Assembly (NCBI RefSeq): GCF_030063415.1
Contig: NZ_JASITA010000027.1
Coordinates: 1-64,000, forward strand
Reading direction: 5' to 3'
DNA from: Streptomyces sp. H27-C3
Lineage (GTDB): Bacteria > Actinomycetota > Actinomycetes > Streptomycetales > Streptomycetaceae
DNA length: 64,000 nucleotides
In this document: one piece after another, positions 1 to 7,955 of the stretch
Numbering within the stretch: the first letter of the stretch is position 1
How the letters are laid out: the number at the start of each line of letters is the position of its first letter
Program-made: the position numbers and the translations under genes
Notes under the pieces: model-generated
Seen by the model: only the letters and a program-made list of their open reading frames with translations
Databases searched by the model: none
Told to the model about the DNA's origin: nothing

Positions 1-2
1 CC

Positions 3-152
3 CGCAGCCGCCTGAACGTCCACCGAGACAAAGGCGGCCGACTCAGCATCCCCTGGACCAGGGAAAACGAGGCCATCTGCCATCAACTCGCCGCTCAGAC
101 AAGGCCGCACACTCCAAAATCCCAAATTGTCACAGCAGGAGGCGCAGTATGA
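3..152 (+). CDS. 3' end of an unidentified gene (5' end outside window)
   Basis: An open frame enters from the left edge and stops at TGA 150-152, giving 49 visible residues with ordinary Streptomyces codon use and a hydrophilic composition (for example RLNVHRDKGGRLSIPW). No start lies in the window and no family is recognised. The stop almost touches the point near 156 where the minus-strand group II intron frame loses similarity to reverse transcriptases. The two are therefore juxtaposed, probably by the event that truncated the intron. It could also be a chance open frame; only continuation to the left would settle it. Confidence 0.4.
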   Translation, partial: RSRLNVHRDKGGRLSIPWTRENEAICHQLAAQTRPHTPKSQIVTAGGAV

Positions 153-155
153 AAC

Positions 156-590
156 CACCATCGGAATGCCGAGCGGGCGCTGCTTACCGTTCGCCTTGGG
201 GATGTACACGCGCTTGACCGGCTGAACTTTCCACGGAGTGGCCAACTGGTGGCTTTGAGCTGCCAGTTTGGCTCGCGCCGCCGGTGTGAGGGCGCGTTCT
301 CCGTCGATACCAGCGGTCTTGCGACCCCTGCTCTGCTGGGTCACCCGCCGCACGCTGACCAGCGTGTTGCTGCGGCTTCGCAGCATGAGCTTCTGCAAGT
401 TCCGGACCCTTTTGAGGTCCCCTTCCCTCGATGCCTTGAAGATCCGCTGCCTCAGCCGCCGTACATTCCGCTCACACGCGGCCCAGTCAACGCTGTTCCA
501 GGCTTGTGTGGGCGAAGAGCCTTCGGGTCCGTTTACCTCGGGCGTGCGGGCGGTCCACGCCCCTGTTCTGCTCATGCACGCCTCCGGCAT
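156..590 (-). pseudogene. Group II intron reverse transcriptase/maturase, N-terminal fragment
   Basis: The frame from ATG at 590 (alternative ATG at 575) encodes about 145 residues typical of the N-terminus of an intron-encoded protein: SVDWAACERNVRRLRQRIF near residue 30, SRGRKTAGIDGE near 85, then VKRVYIPKANGKQRPLGIP, the RT-0/RT-1 region, around residues 125-143. After GIPMV the similarity ends abruptly. The frame stays open through the left edge of the window but no longer resembles a reverse transcriptase, so the YxDD, maturase and endonuclease domains are missing. In an intact intron this protein helps splicing and retrohoming; here it must be inactive. Confidence 0.8.
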
Positions 591-1240
591 CTAACTTGTC
601 CCTTGGTTTCGGCGCCTTTGCGTAGGGCTTCAAAGGCTCACCTGGTCCACGTGGGCACCCTTTCGGGTCGGGCCACCAAGGCCCGTATCCGGCGGGTTAT
701 GGCGGGCGGTGGGCGGAGAGGACCACCACCCGGTTTTCCCTGACCTTTCGGCCGACCGGCGTTCGCTTCTTGGACCATCCTGTTCCTGCCGAGGAGTTGG
801 GCCTTCCTTGCGGTTGGCTTACCGGGTACTTCCGGACCCCGTCAGGGTTTCCGTGTTCCGCATTTCGAAGGTGCGGCTGGGGTGGGCGCTCCCTATACCC
901 CGGGGCCGTCGGTGTCCTACTTCCGGTGTTGCTTGCACCGGAAGCCGCTGGTGCCTTGCAGCACCGGGCCCTTCCCTGCGAAGACCAACCATCCCAGGGT
1001 TCGATATCACGAGGCATCAACCAGGAGTTCACACGTGTTCGCCCGTCCAGCCTTCCCCTTGCCTGTGGCCCTCGATGGCCGAGGGCTCTTGGGCGTGAAC
1101 GCTCAGCTTCACACCCCGCCGTTGCCAGCGACGCATGTGAGCGCGGGGACGAATCCAGACACTGATTCGGAGGAAATTCCTTTGTCAGAACCTCTCCACG
1201 AAATCCACCTCACTTCGGAAAATGCGACCTCACGTCGCAC
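156..1240 (-). mobile_element. Truncated group II intron (5' part only)
   Basis: On the minus strand a structured, non-coding 5' segment of about 500-650 bases precedes an intron-encoded reverse-transcriptase frame that is cut short at about 156. Two GUGYG-type 5' ends are possible: GTGCGACG starting at 1240, or GTGTGAAGC starting at 1114. The segment has many short GC-rich self-complementary blocks and GNRA-like loops, as in group II domain I-III RNA. Domains V and VI and the 3' exon junction are absent, so the remnant should not splice. The exact 5' edge is uncertain. Confidence 0.7.
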
Positions 1241-1841
1241 AGCAAGTTATCCCGTTAGTAATACTCCCGTTGGGAGTATTACTAACGGGCCTCCCGCCCC
1301 GGGGGTGGCGGGAGCGGTCCAGCACCGGGGGGCGCAGGTCCGTCGGGATGCGACCGAGGGCGGTTCGCATCCCGAGGAGGGGACACACCCCTGCCACAAC
1401 CCGCACTGCGCGCACAATGAGCCGCCCCAGCCGCCCCAGCCATCGCGTCGAAACCGAGCGCGAAAAGTTGCCGATCAGAAGCGCGAGCACCTCATCGCCA
1501 GCCGCTTCAACAACGCTGAGAAGGCAGACCTCCTCGCTGCCGCGAGTGCCTGCGCGATGACTCCCTCTGGCTTCCTCGCCCATGCCGCCTTGCGAGCAGC
1601 CCGCGATCTCACCCGAACCGCGGCCGAAGTCGCCGGCGAACGTGAAGTGATTGACGAGCTGTTCGCGCTGCGCCGCAACCTCAACCAGATCGGTAACAAC
1701 CTCAATCAAGTGGCCAAGGCGATCAACTCCGGTGCCGATGTCCCCTACGCCACGACGGTCCTTGAATCCGTACACCGTGCAGCACGGCGCGTGGACACCT
1801 TCACGCAGATGTACCTCGACACCGAAACGCGAGCCGGATGA
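1182..1841 (+). CDS. mobC: MobC-like mobilization accessory protein
   Basis: The C-terminal ~130 residues match the MobC family: a SRFNNAEKADLLAAASACA segment, then LRRNLNQIGNNLNQVAKAI and a helical tail. MobC proteins bind near oriT and help the relaxase open and nick DNA. The stop overlaps the relaxase start (ATGA, 1838-1841), implying coupled translation. The start is uncertain. TTG 1182 has a good ribosome site (GGAGGAA, 1169-1175) and gives 219 residues, but it may lie inside the intron and would put the palindrome in coding sequence. GTG 1305 would start after the palindrome. The core from about 1455 is secure under either choice. Confidence 0.8.
   Translation: MSEPLHEIHLTSENATSRRTASYPVSNTPVGSITNGPPAPGVAGAVQHRGAQVRRDATEGGSHPEEGTHPCHNPHCAHNEPPQPPQPSRRNRARKVADQKREHLIASRFNNAEKADLLAAASACAMTPSGFLAHAALRAARDLTRTAAEVAGEREVIDELFALRRNLNQIGNNLNQVAKAINSGADVPYATTVLESVHRAARRVDTFTQMYLDTETRAG
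1251..1289. promoter_or_regulatory. Perfect 18-bp inverted repeat, candidate oriT or intron target hairpin
   Basis: Arms CCCGTTAGTAATACTCCC (1251-1268) and GGGAGTATTACTAACGGG (1272-1289) are perfectly complementary around a 3-base GTT loop. The centre is AT-rich against a very GC-rich background. It lies 550-590 bases upstream of the relaxase gene, at the mobC 5' end, where origins of transfer often sit. It is also about 10 bases from one possible 5' edge of the group II intron, and some bacterial group II introns insert beside hairpins. There is no T-run, so a terminator is less likely. Confidence 0.5.
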
Positions 1842-3556
1842 TCCCCCGCGTCCACCAACGCGGCGCGCGCACGATCGGCCTGCTCAAGTACCTGTACGAA
1901 ACGAGCACCCACGAAGACCATGTCGACCCGCACCTCGTGGCGGCCTGGGACACCTTCGCGCCCGATCCCGGTCGTGACCCGCAGGCCACGCTTGAACAGC
2001 TCCAGCAGCTCCTGGATCAGCCCGTGCAAGCGGTGGCAGAGGCCCGCCGTCCGGACAAGCACGTGTGGCATCTTTCGGTTCGCGCCGCCCCCGACGATCC
2101 GGTCCTTTCCGACGAGCAGTGGGGCGAGATCGCCCGGCGCATGGTCGCCGCCACCGGCATCGCGCCGGCCAGCGACGACTCCGGTTGCCGCTGGGCTGCT
2201 GTACGCCACGCCGACGACCACATCCACATCATCGCCACCCTCGTACGCGAGGACGGCCGCAAACCCCGACTGAACAACGACGCCAAGCGCTCACAGGCCG
2301 AAGCACGCCTGATCGAAGCGAAATACGGACTCAAGCAGCTCAATACCGGTGACGGCACCGCAGCCCAACACCCCACCAGCGCCGAGCGCCACAAGGCCCG
2401 ACGCCAGGGCCGCGAGCGCACAGCTCGTGAGGAGTTGCGCGAGACCGTACGCCGCGCGGTCGCCGGCGTGACGAACGAGGAAGAGTTCTTTAACCGGCTG
2501 GCCGCCGAGGGCCTGCTGATCCGCAAGCGCCGCGCTCCCTCCGGAGACCTGCTCGGCTACAAGGTGGCCCTGCCCGACGACCGCAACAAGGACGGCGAGC
2601 CTGTGTTCTACCCCGGCGCGCGCCTCGCCCCGGATCTCTCCCTGCCCCGGATACGGGAGCGCTGGTCCGCCGATGACCCCGTCCAAGCTCCGTCGGCAGA
2701 TGGTCTCGACCGTGCGGCACCGGGCAGTCCGTCTGCCGCACGTCGGCGGACCGCTTCGGTCGCCTGGGCCGCGGTGCTGATCGTCGAGCGCGGCGAGGAC
2801 GCGGTCACCGCCGCGTACATTGCGGCGACCGGGGAGGTCCTGGACGCGCTCGCGAAGACCTCCGCCGCCCACACCCGCCAGGAACTGCGTGCCGCTGCCT
2901 CTGCGTTCGAACGCGCTTCCCGCTCCCACGTCCGGGCCGAACGCGGGACCGATCGAGCCCTGCGGCAGGTTGCCCGCGACCTTGTGAACGGCGGGCCCGC
3001 CCTTGGCCGGGGCGAGGACGGCGCGACCACCGCCATGGCTATCGACATGCTGTTCTTCCTCATCACCGCCACCATGCTCTGGCACGCGAAGAAGGGACAC
3101 GCACAGCAGGCCGATGCCGCCCGCCAGGCCGCCGAGCACCTGCGCTCCGCCTACCAGGCCGCCGCTGCCCAGCCCATCGGAGTCCTCAACCGGCGCGGCA
3201 AGAACCTGAACCGGCCGCTGCTCCAGCGGCAGACGGTGCTGCTACGCCAGTCGCTTCCGGAGCTGGCTGAGCAGATCCTCGCCGAGCCCGGCTGGCACGC
3301 ACTCGCCGCCACCCTCGCCGACGTCAAGGCGGCCGGCCACGATCCGGCCGCCCTGCTCACCGATGCAGCGGAGCGACGAGAGCTCGGCACGGCAGAGTCC
3401 ATCAGCGACGTCCTGGTGTGGCGGCTTCGCCGAACCGCGGGCCTGCCCGCTGACTCCGGTGACAAGGTCAACCGTCGTCCGGGCACAGCCCAATCGCCGC
3501 GGCCTGTAGGGCAGCGGACACCGGGGCGGCCCGGGTCTCAGCGCACCGGCCCGTGA
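1838..3556 (+). CDS. MobA/MobL-type relaxase
   Basis: A 572-residue relaxase expected to nick oriT and stay bound to the 5' end during transfer. Near the N-terminus are candidate nucleophile tyrosines (Tyr18 and Tyr20, in LLKYLYE). The metal-binding three-His motif RHADDHIHI holds His124, His128 and His130, preceded by WHLSVRAAPDDPVL. The C-terminal half is long, Arg/Ala-rich and helical, with no recognisable helicase or primase motif. It starts at ATG overlapping the mobC stop. A related but catalytically degraded copy lies at 45377. Family assignment is firm; the exact MOB class was not resolved. Confidence 0.88.
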   Translation: MIPRVHQRGARTIGLLKYLYETSTHEDHVDPHLVAAWDTFAPDPGRDPQATLEQLQQLLDQPVQAVAEARRPDKHVWHLSVRAAPDDPVLSDEQWGEIARRMVAATGIAPASDDSGCRWAAVRHADDHIHIIATLVREDGRKPRLNNDAKRSQAEARLIEAKYGLKQLNTGDGTAAQHPTSAERHKARRQGRERTAREELRETVRRAVAGVTNEEEFFNRLAAEGLLIRKRRAPSGDLLGYKVALPDDRNKDGEPVFYPGARLAPDLSLPRIRERWSADDPVQAPSADGLDRAAPGSPSAARRRTASVAWAAVLIVERGEDAVTAAYIAATGEVLDALAKTSAAHTRQELRAAASAFERASRSHVRAERGTDRALRQVARDLVNGGPALGRGEDGATTAMAIDMLFFLITATMLWHAKKGHAQQADAARQAAEHLRSAYQAAAAQPIGVLNRRGKNLNRPLLQRQTVLLRQSLPELAEQILAEPGWHALAATLADVKAAGHDPAALLTDAAERRELGTAESISDVLVWRLRRTAGLPADSGDKVNRRPGTAQSPRPVGQRTPGRPGSQRTGP

Positions 3557-3639
3557 CTGTGGACTTTGTGAATTGAAGTGGTCGGGGAGTTAGGGCACGA
3601 TCATGATGCGTGCAGGACGAGGATAGGGAGGACGCCGGA

Positions 3640-4083
3640 GTGTTTCACCGAATGCGACGCCGGGCCGCGGAACCCAGCGAGGCGCAGCGCCGGTTCTTCG
3701 AGCTGTCGGCGCGGCTGGAGGGCCAGGTGCCGCCGGAGATCGAACGAGCATTGACTGCGGCGGAGCCGGCAGAGTCGGCCCCCGTGGTGGACGACTTCCT
3801 TCCGTCGGATCTGCGCGTGCCGAGCCATGACCAGCTCGACGGCCGGATGACCTCCTGGAAGCAGCCGCTCGTCCTTGACGGCGAGATGGTCGCCTGTGCC
3901 GAGTGCGGCGCGTACCGAGACTGGCTCATCCTCTCCACCCATGACCAGATCTGGCTGCGCTGCCGGGCAGGCCACCAGCAGCAAGAGACGCGCCTCGACA
4001 CCGCCTGGTACAACCGGCACACCGGCCCCGCGGACGCGACGCACGCAACTTTCGAGGATTGCCTGCGCCACCTCGGCCACTGA
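3640..4083 (+). CDS. Small hypothetical protein with zinc-ribbon-like cysteines
   Basis: GTG 3640 is preferred because AGGGAGGA (3625-3632) sits 7 bases upstream; GTG 3610 would add ten residues without a site. The 147-residue product is soluble, with an acidic helical N-terminal half. The C-terminal half carries CAECG followed about 25 residues later by RCRAGH, spacing compatible with a small metal-binding ribbon. It follows the relaxase gene by about 80 bases in the same direction and may belong to the mobilization unit. No family was recognised and no function is assigned. Confidence 0.65.
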   Translation: MFHRMRRRAAEPSEAQRRFFELSARLEGQVPPEIERALTAAEPAESAPVVDDFLPSDLRVPSHDQLDGRMTSWKQPLVLDGEMVACAECGAYRDWLILSTHDQIWLRCRAGHQQQETRLDTAWYNRHTGPADATHATFEDCLRHLGH

Positions 4084-4160
4084 CCCCCACCCCTACGACC
4101 CACCGGGCCCACGCGCCCGCACTGACCACCCGTCACCTAGCGCCAAGGGGTCAGTCCACT

Positions 4161-4856
4161 ATGCGCGTTCGCGTCGCCTCCGCCCTCTCCCTCACCGCCA
4201 TCACCGTCCTTGCCCTCCCGGCCTGCTCCGCCGAAACCACCAAGGCCGAGCCCAGCACCGCCTCCTCCGCTCGTACCGGGAAGCCGGCCGGCACCGGCCA
4301 GAGCACCGCTCCGCTGGAGTCGGCCGCGCTGGAGAAGCGGCTGGTGGACGAGAGCGACCTCGGCTCCGGCTACCTGCGCAAGCCGGAGCGTCCCTCTCAG
4401 CACGACGACGTCACCGTCGTCGGGTGCCCCGCCCTCAACGAGCTGGGCAGCGACGCAGCGACCGGCGGCTCGCTCGACTTTCCCCGCCAGGCGAAGGCCA
4501 CCTTCACCTACCCCGGCGGCAGCAACTCGGAGATGTCCGAGGAGCTCTACAGCAACACCGCCGACAAGCTGTCCGACGGCATCGGCCAGATCTTCGACGC
4601 CATGACCGGGTGCCCCACCTACCAGGTCATCTCGGGCAGCACCACGATCAACGTGGCCTCGCAGAAGGTGACCGCACCCCAGCTTGGCGACGAGCAGTGG
4701 AGCCAGCTCCTGACTTTCTCCGCCGGTGGGCAGGACACCGTGGTGAAGCAAACCGCGATCCGTGACGGCAGCGTGCTGCTTGTCGTTTCCGGCTCCCCGG
4801 CCCTCGTCGACCGCCACCTCGGCAAGGCCCTCACCAAGGCGGCAGCAACCAGCTGA
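4161..4856 (+). CDS. Secreted lipoprotein of unknown function
   Basis: ATG 4161 follows AAGGGG by about ten bases. The 231-residue product begins MRVRVASALSL with a hydrophobic stretch and lipobox LPAC (Cys22), so it should be exported and lipid-anchored. A Ser/Thr/Ala-rich spacer to about residue 55 leads into a globular domain with two cysteines (VVGCPAL and MTGCPTY) that could pair. The layout resembles sensor-domain-type Streptomyces lipoproteins, but no family is certain. A strong hairpin terminator begins 17 bases after the stop, so it closes the left plus-strand gene group. Confidence 0.8.
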   Translation: MRVRVASALSLTAITVLALPACSAETTKAEPSTASSARTGKPAGTGQSTAPLESAALEKRLVDESDLGSGYLRKPERPSQHDDVTVVGCPALNELGSDAATGGSLDFPRQAKATFTYPGGSNSEMSEELYSNTADKLSDGIGQIFDAMTGCPTYQVISGSTTINVASQKVTAPQLGDEQWSQLLTFSAGGQDTVVKQTAIRDGSVLLVVSGSPALVDRHLGKALTKAAATS

Positions 4857-4873
4857 TCCGCATCCGACATGAT

Positions 4874-4902
4874 GCTGCCCCCGACCACCGGTCGGGGGCA
4901 GC
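4874..4902 (+). terminator. Strong GC-rich hairpin terminator
   Basis: GCTGCCCCCGACC (4874-4886) and GGTCGGGGGCAGC (4890-4902) form a perfect 13-bp stem with an ACC loop, directly after the lipoprotein stop. There is no clear T-run, as is common in Streptomyces. Confidence 0.75.
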
Positions 4903-5049
4903 AGTCGTGTGCGACGCGGTGCGCCACTGGAGTATCCGGGCAGGGCCCAGACCTCGCGGCCGGGCTCGTCGAGTTCCTTCGGCGCGTACAGTGCGGCACC
5001 CTCACCCTTGGCGAGTCGAATCCGTAGTTGGGCCCCATCGGATACCAGC

Positions 5050-5382
5050 TCATCGGGACCACCAAGACACCTTCCACCAGCCTCTGCGAGACGGAACATC
5101 CGAAGGCTGCAATTCCACCTGTTCGGGTTGCGGAGGTGGGGCGACTCTGTCCGGGCCCAGGCCGATCTTGTCCGGATGTACGCACGCCGGAACCGCTACG
5201 TCGTCGCGGGTATAGCGTCGCCCGTCCACCGGGTTGACTGGGCACTCCCAAGACGGCCTGCTGTAGATCACGAACTGCGCTCGCGGGTACACCGTGGACG
5301 GGCAGAACCCGCAGACGGGCCTCGTCACGTCGTCGTGGTCCGGGTCGATGTACGGCGGCCCGGTGGGCTCCGGGATTTCCAT
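5050..5382 (-). CDS. Small hypothetical protein with several cysteines
   Basis: A 110-residue frame starting at ATG 5382 with sensible composition: MEIPEPTGPPYIDPDHDD, then CGFCPSTVYPR, an ECPVNPVDG segment and VPACVHPDKIG. The CxxC plus two later cysteines suggest a small metal-binding fold. The same frame stays open upstream through the neighbouring DUF317 gene, but no convincing ribosome site was seen for the chosen start. It could be a leaderless or spurious gene. A terminator-like hairpin (5501-5534) separates it from the gene above. Confidence 0.45.
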   Translation of the reverse strand: MEIPEPTGPPYIDPDHDDVTRPVCGFCPSTVYPRAQFVIYSRPSWECPVNPVDGRRYTRDDVAVPACVHPDKIGLGPDRVAPPPQPEQVELQPSDVPSRRGWWKVSWWSR

Positions 5383-5500
5383 GCAGCCAGAGGTTAGCGA
5401 GCTTCTCGCTCTGCGCCGAAATCTGTACCCCGGGCGGGCACCGGCTCCGAACCCTCCTCCGAATTCCACGGCCCGCACGTGCCCTGGAGGGAAAAGCCAG

Positions 5501-5534
5501 AAACCCGGCCTCCCCATTCGGGAAGACCGGGTTT
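5501..5534 (-). terminator. Hairpin terminator after a DUF317 gene
   Basis: AAACCCGG (5501-5508) pairs with CCGGGTTT (5527-5534), with an inner TCCC/GGGA pairing. On the minus strand it is followed by a CTTTTCCC stretch. It lies 30 bases past the stop of the minus-strand DUF317 gene. Confidence 0.6.
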
Positions 5535-5564
5535 CGTACGTCGGATGGAAGGGAGCGCGGACCG

Positions 5565-6386
5565 CTAACTCGCGGGTGCACGCAGGAGTCGTTCCCTGGT
5601 GCTCTCGGGAAGCACTCGGCGCAGGACCGGCGCGGTCGAGCTGAGGGAAGTGGCGAACGCCGCGACGAGGTCGTGGGGCACGCTGGCGCCGAAGGACACC
5701 GCCCACAGGCAGGGCGTGCCGAGCACGGGCTCGGCCCATGCCTGCCATCCGGCCAGGCCCGCCTCGTCCGCCTGGCTGGTCAGGGCGCGCGGGTTGGCGT
5801 CCTGGATGAGGGGCGGTACCTCGCCGAGGCTGAGGTGCGAGCTGAACGTGGGATCCGTCGCTCCGCCGGTGGGCTGGTCGATGTCCCGGAGCCAGCCGTG
5901 CGCGGTGACGGCGTCGAGGACCAGCTCGGGGCCGGCGAGTGGGACGGCGGGCTGGTCGCGGGCGTCGAGCGCGACGAGGAAGTCGACCAGGACTTCCCCG
6001 GGGACGTCGGAGGTGAAGTACGCCGACCACGCGGCGAGCGGGCTGCTCGTGTCCGCGCGAGCGGAGACCTGCCAGGCGATCGGCAGTTCCCCCAGGTGGA
6101 ACGGCTCGTCCGCCAGAACCCACTGGGCCCAGCGGAGCGTGTCGGGGCTGATGTGCAGGACGGTGCTGCGCAGGACCTGTCGGTCCTCCGGTGCCTCGTC
6201 CGGCTCGCTTCGCCCGCGGACGATCGTCAGGCTCGTCCAGCCGAGGCCGGCGAGCGTGTCGGCGACGGCGTCGTAGAGGCGTCCGTCGTCACCGGCCAGG
6301 TGCCGGGGACCGACCCAGTACGCGGACTGGGCGCTGGTCGGGGCGGACGGGTCGAGGGGGAAGTCGGAGTACAGGGGCGCCTCCAA
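5565..6386 (-). CDS. DUF317 (SPDY) domain protein
   Basis: A 273-residue protein with the family's N-terminal signature GPRHLAGDDG near residue 27 and two W-rich repeats (AWSAYFTSDVPGEVL near 125 and LWAVSFGASVPHDLV near 235), each ending in a helix that begins 'VPxxLVxxF'. DUF317 proteins are common in actinobacterial plasmids and chromosomes and have no established biochemical role. It is first-downstream of two small minus-strand genes and ends before a terminator. It is one of five or six DUF317 copies in the window. Confidence 0.82.
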   Translation of the reverse strand: MEAPLYSDFPLDPSAPTSAQSAYWVGPRHLAGDDGRLYDAVADTLAGLGWTSLTIVRGRSEPDEAPEDRQVLRSTVLHISPDTLRWAQWVLADEPFHLGELPIAWQVSARADTSSPLAAWSAYFTSDVPGEVLVDFLVALDARDQPAVPLAGPELVLDAVTAHGWLRDIDQPTGGATDPTFSSHLSLGEVPPLIQDANPRALTSQADEAGLAGWQAWAEPVLGTPCLWAVSFGASVPHDLVAAFATSLSSTAPVLRRVLPESTRERLLRAPAS

Positions 6387-6403
6387 AGGCTAGGTACGGG
6401 TCT

Positions 6404-6694
6404 CTACTTGCCGCCGACCGCACGACGGGCGCGGCGCGGGGCTGCCTGGACTGGGCCGTGCCAGGTCAGGGCGACGGCGACCTCGGGCGGCAGATGACCG
6501 AGTTGCGCGCCTGTGTCTCGCCCTTCGGCGAGGTACACGACAGGCTGACCGGTCTCGTCTACGGACTGCACGATCTGCTCCACCTGGTGGGCCATCGGGA
6601 AGAACGGGTTCATCGCGAGGCGCACCGGCAGATCGCGGTCACAGGCGGTCAAAAGGTCGATGAGATCGCCGACGGTCATTTCCGTGTGCGTCAC
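6404..6694 (-). CDS. Small acidic hypothetical protein
   Basis: GTG 6694 has AAGGAGG 7-8 bases upstream. The 96-residue product starts THTEMTVGDLIDLLTACDRD and resembles small proteins in which such a helix precedes a short beta domain (PVRLAMNPFFPMAH, then PVVYLAEG). The tail, PRRARRAVGGK, is strongly basic. It sits 17 bases upstream of the DUF317 gene and is probably co-transcribed with it. The family is not identified. Confidence 0.7.
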   Translation of the reverse strand: MTHTEMTVGDLIDLLTACDRDLPVRLAMNPFFPMAHQVEQIVQSVDETGQPVVYLAEGRDTGAQLGHLPPEVAVALTWHGPVQAAPRRARRAVGGK

Positions 6695-6789
6695 GGGCAG
6701 CCTCCTTCTGTGGGGAAAGCGGTGAGCGGTGGAACTGGCGTTTCACCGGCAGTCGGAGAAACGCCGAACTTCCACTCGGGTCTTTCGCG

Positions 6790-7143
6790 TTAGACGCGTC
6801 GGGAGGTCTCCAACCCGTGCGCCACAGCAGCTGCGACGACTCCGGCCGGCGTGCTGGTGTCGAAAGACAGGTGATACCCGCGCACCTTGGAAGTTCCGGT
6901 GACGGCGACTTTCCATCCCTCGCCGTCGGTGCCGGGACGACCGTGCGGAAACCAGCCGAGATAGAAACGGCCGTCCCGGCTACTGACGTGCACGTCCGCA
7001 CGGTCATCCACGATCAGGTGGAAGTCTTCGGCAGAGAACTGGTCCAGGACAAGGGCGGGCTGGCCCGAACCAAGCTCCCGCTCACGCAGGCGCAGGGCTT
7101 TGGTGGTGGTGGCAAATCCCGGGCTGGCAGGCGCTACGGTCAC
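6790..7143 (-). CDS. Small hypothetical protein
   Basis: GTG 7143 with GAGAGGTG upstream starts a 117-residue protein containing FHLIVDDRADVHVSSRDGRF and FYLGWFPHGRPG. This beta-rich pattern, with aromatic and Asp/Gly turns, recalls a single DUF317-like half-domain. The C-terminus has a helical AGVVAAAVAHGLE segment. It is the most upstream of three co-directional minus-strand genes, and its promoter must lie in the long gap above. No function is assigned. Confidence 0.65.
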   Translation of the reverse strand: MTVAPASPGFATTTKALRLRERELGSGQPALVLDQFSAEDFHLIVDDRADVHVSSRDGRFYLGWFPHGRPGTDGEGWKVAVTGTSKVRGYHLSFDTSTPAGVVAAAVAHGLETSRRV

Positions 7144-7900
7144 GGGCGATCACCTCTCTGACCAGGTATTTCTTGCAAGGTCGTCTACGTTGACATGCTC
7201 TCGCCCGCCTTGGCCAGTCTTTCCGCGATCTTTCCTGTCTGCCTCCGGCGAACGGCAATTAGGGCGCCCTGAGCCTGAGGAATCCAGACCCCGCGTCCAG
7301 CGTCGACGAACGGCTCCATGCGAGAGCCCGTACTACGTTGCCCGCCAAGAGGGGCCATTCCGTGCGCCGTTCCTGATTGCCGCCACCGGCCCTGCCCTGG
7401 TGCATGCCTGCGCCCTGCTTCTAGCTACTGAGCTCGGAAGATCACCGCCAACAGCCGTTCGGCCCGTGCCCGGATTTGCGGTTCTGGGTGGCACATGGCT
7501 ACGAAAAGCAGCACCGTCACCACGGCAGAGAAGGGGGTTAGAGCGGCTGCAATCTGCGTTTCAATTCCCATGCGCCGAAGATTACAAGATGCCTGGAATT
7601 CGCTAATTTACTCACGTGTGCGTCACGACGTAAAGCTATAAGGGTCAAGCCCGGGAATCCGCTGATCAGGCGTGTTGCGACTGGCCTCTCTTGCCGCACT
7701 CGCTGGAATTTCCCGGTGGACACCTTCACAATGTCGCCGCATTTCCACTCGGCTCACTTCTGCCGATAAGAGGGTATTTCGGAGTTTGTGCCCAGTCGCA
7801 CCGTCACCGTTGAGGACTGCGCGTCCACCGTCCGCGATCCCAGGCACGAGCCGGCGGCGTCACCTAGCCCGCTGGGAAGGTCTGCGTACGCCGGTACACG
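7144..7900. other. 757-bp gap without a convincing gene
   Basis: Open frames here are short, lack ribosome sites and have poor GC3 patterning. Base composition is less GC-rich than in the flanks, especially 7560-7790. It probably holds the promoter for the 6790 gene at its left end and otherwise old non-coding or decayed sequence. No repeat or RNA gene was recognised. Confidence 0.5.
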
Positions 7901-7935
7901 CAGCAGGCCCCCGGGAGTTTCCCGGGGGCCTGCTG
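7901..7935 (-). terminator. 16-bp perfect hairpin terminator
   Basis: CAGCAGGCCCCCGGGA (7901-7916) and TCCCGGGGGCCTGCTG (7920-7935) flank a GTT loop, 21 bases beyond the stop of the minus-strand surface-protein gene. Confidence 0.8.
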
Positions 7936-7955
7936 GGCGAGGGGTGAATCGTGGA

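Noticed and set aside
3557..4160. Possible tRNA attachment site near the relaxase
   Set aside because: No cloverleaf or tRNA-like 3' end was found here or elsewhere in the window.
4137..5099. 320-residue minus-strand open frame
   Set aside because: It lies opposite the lipoprotein, whose signal peptide and lipobox are convincing.
7100..7606. 168-residue plus-strand open frame in the gap
   Set aside because: No ribosome site, mixed composition and no recognisable domain; treated as non-coding.
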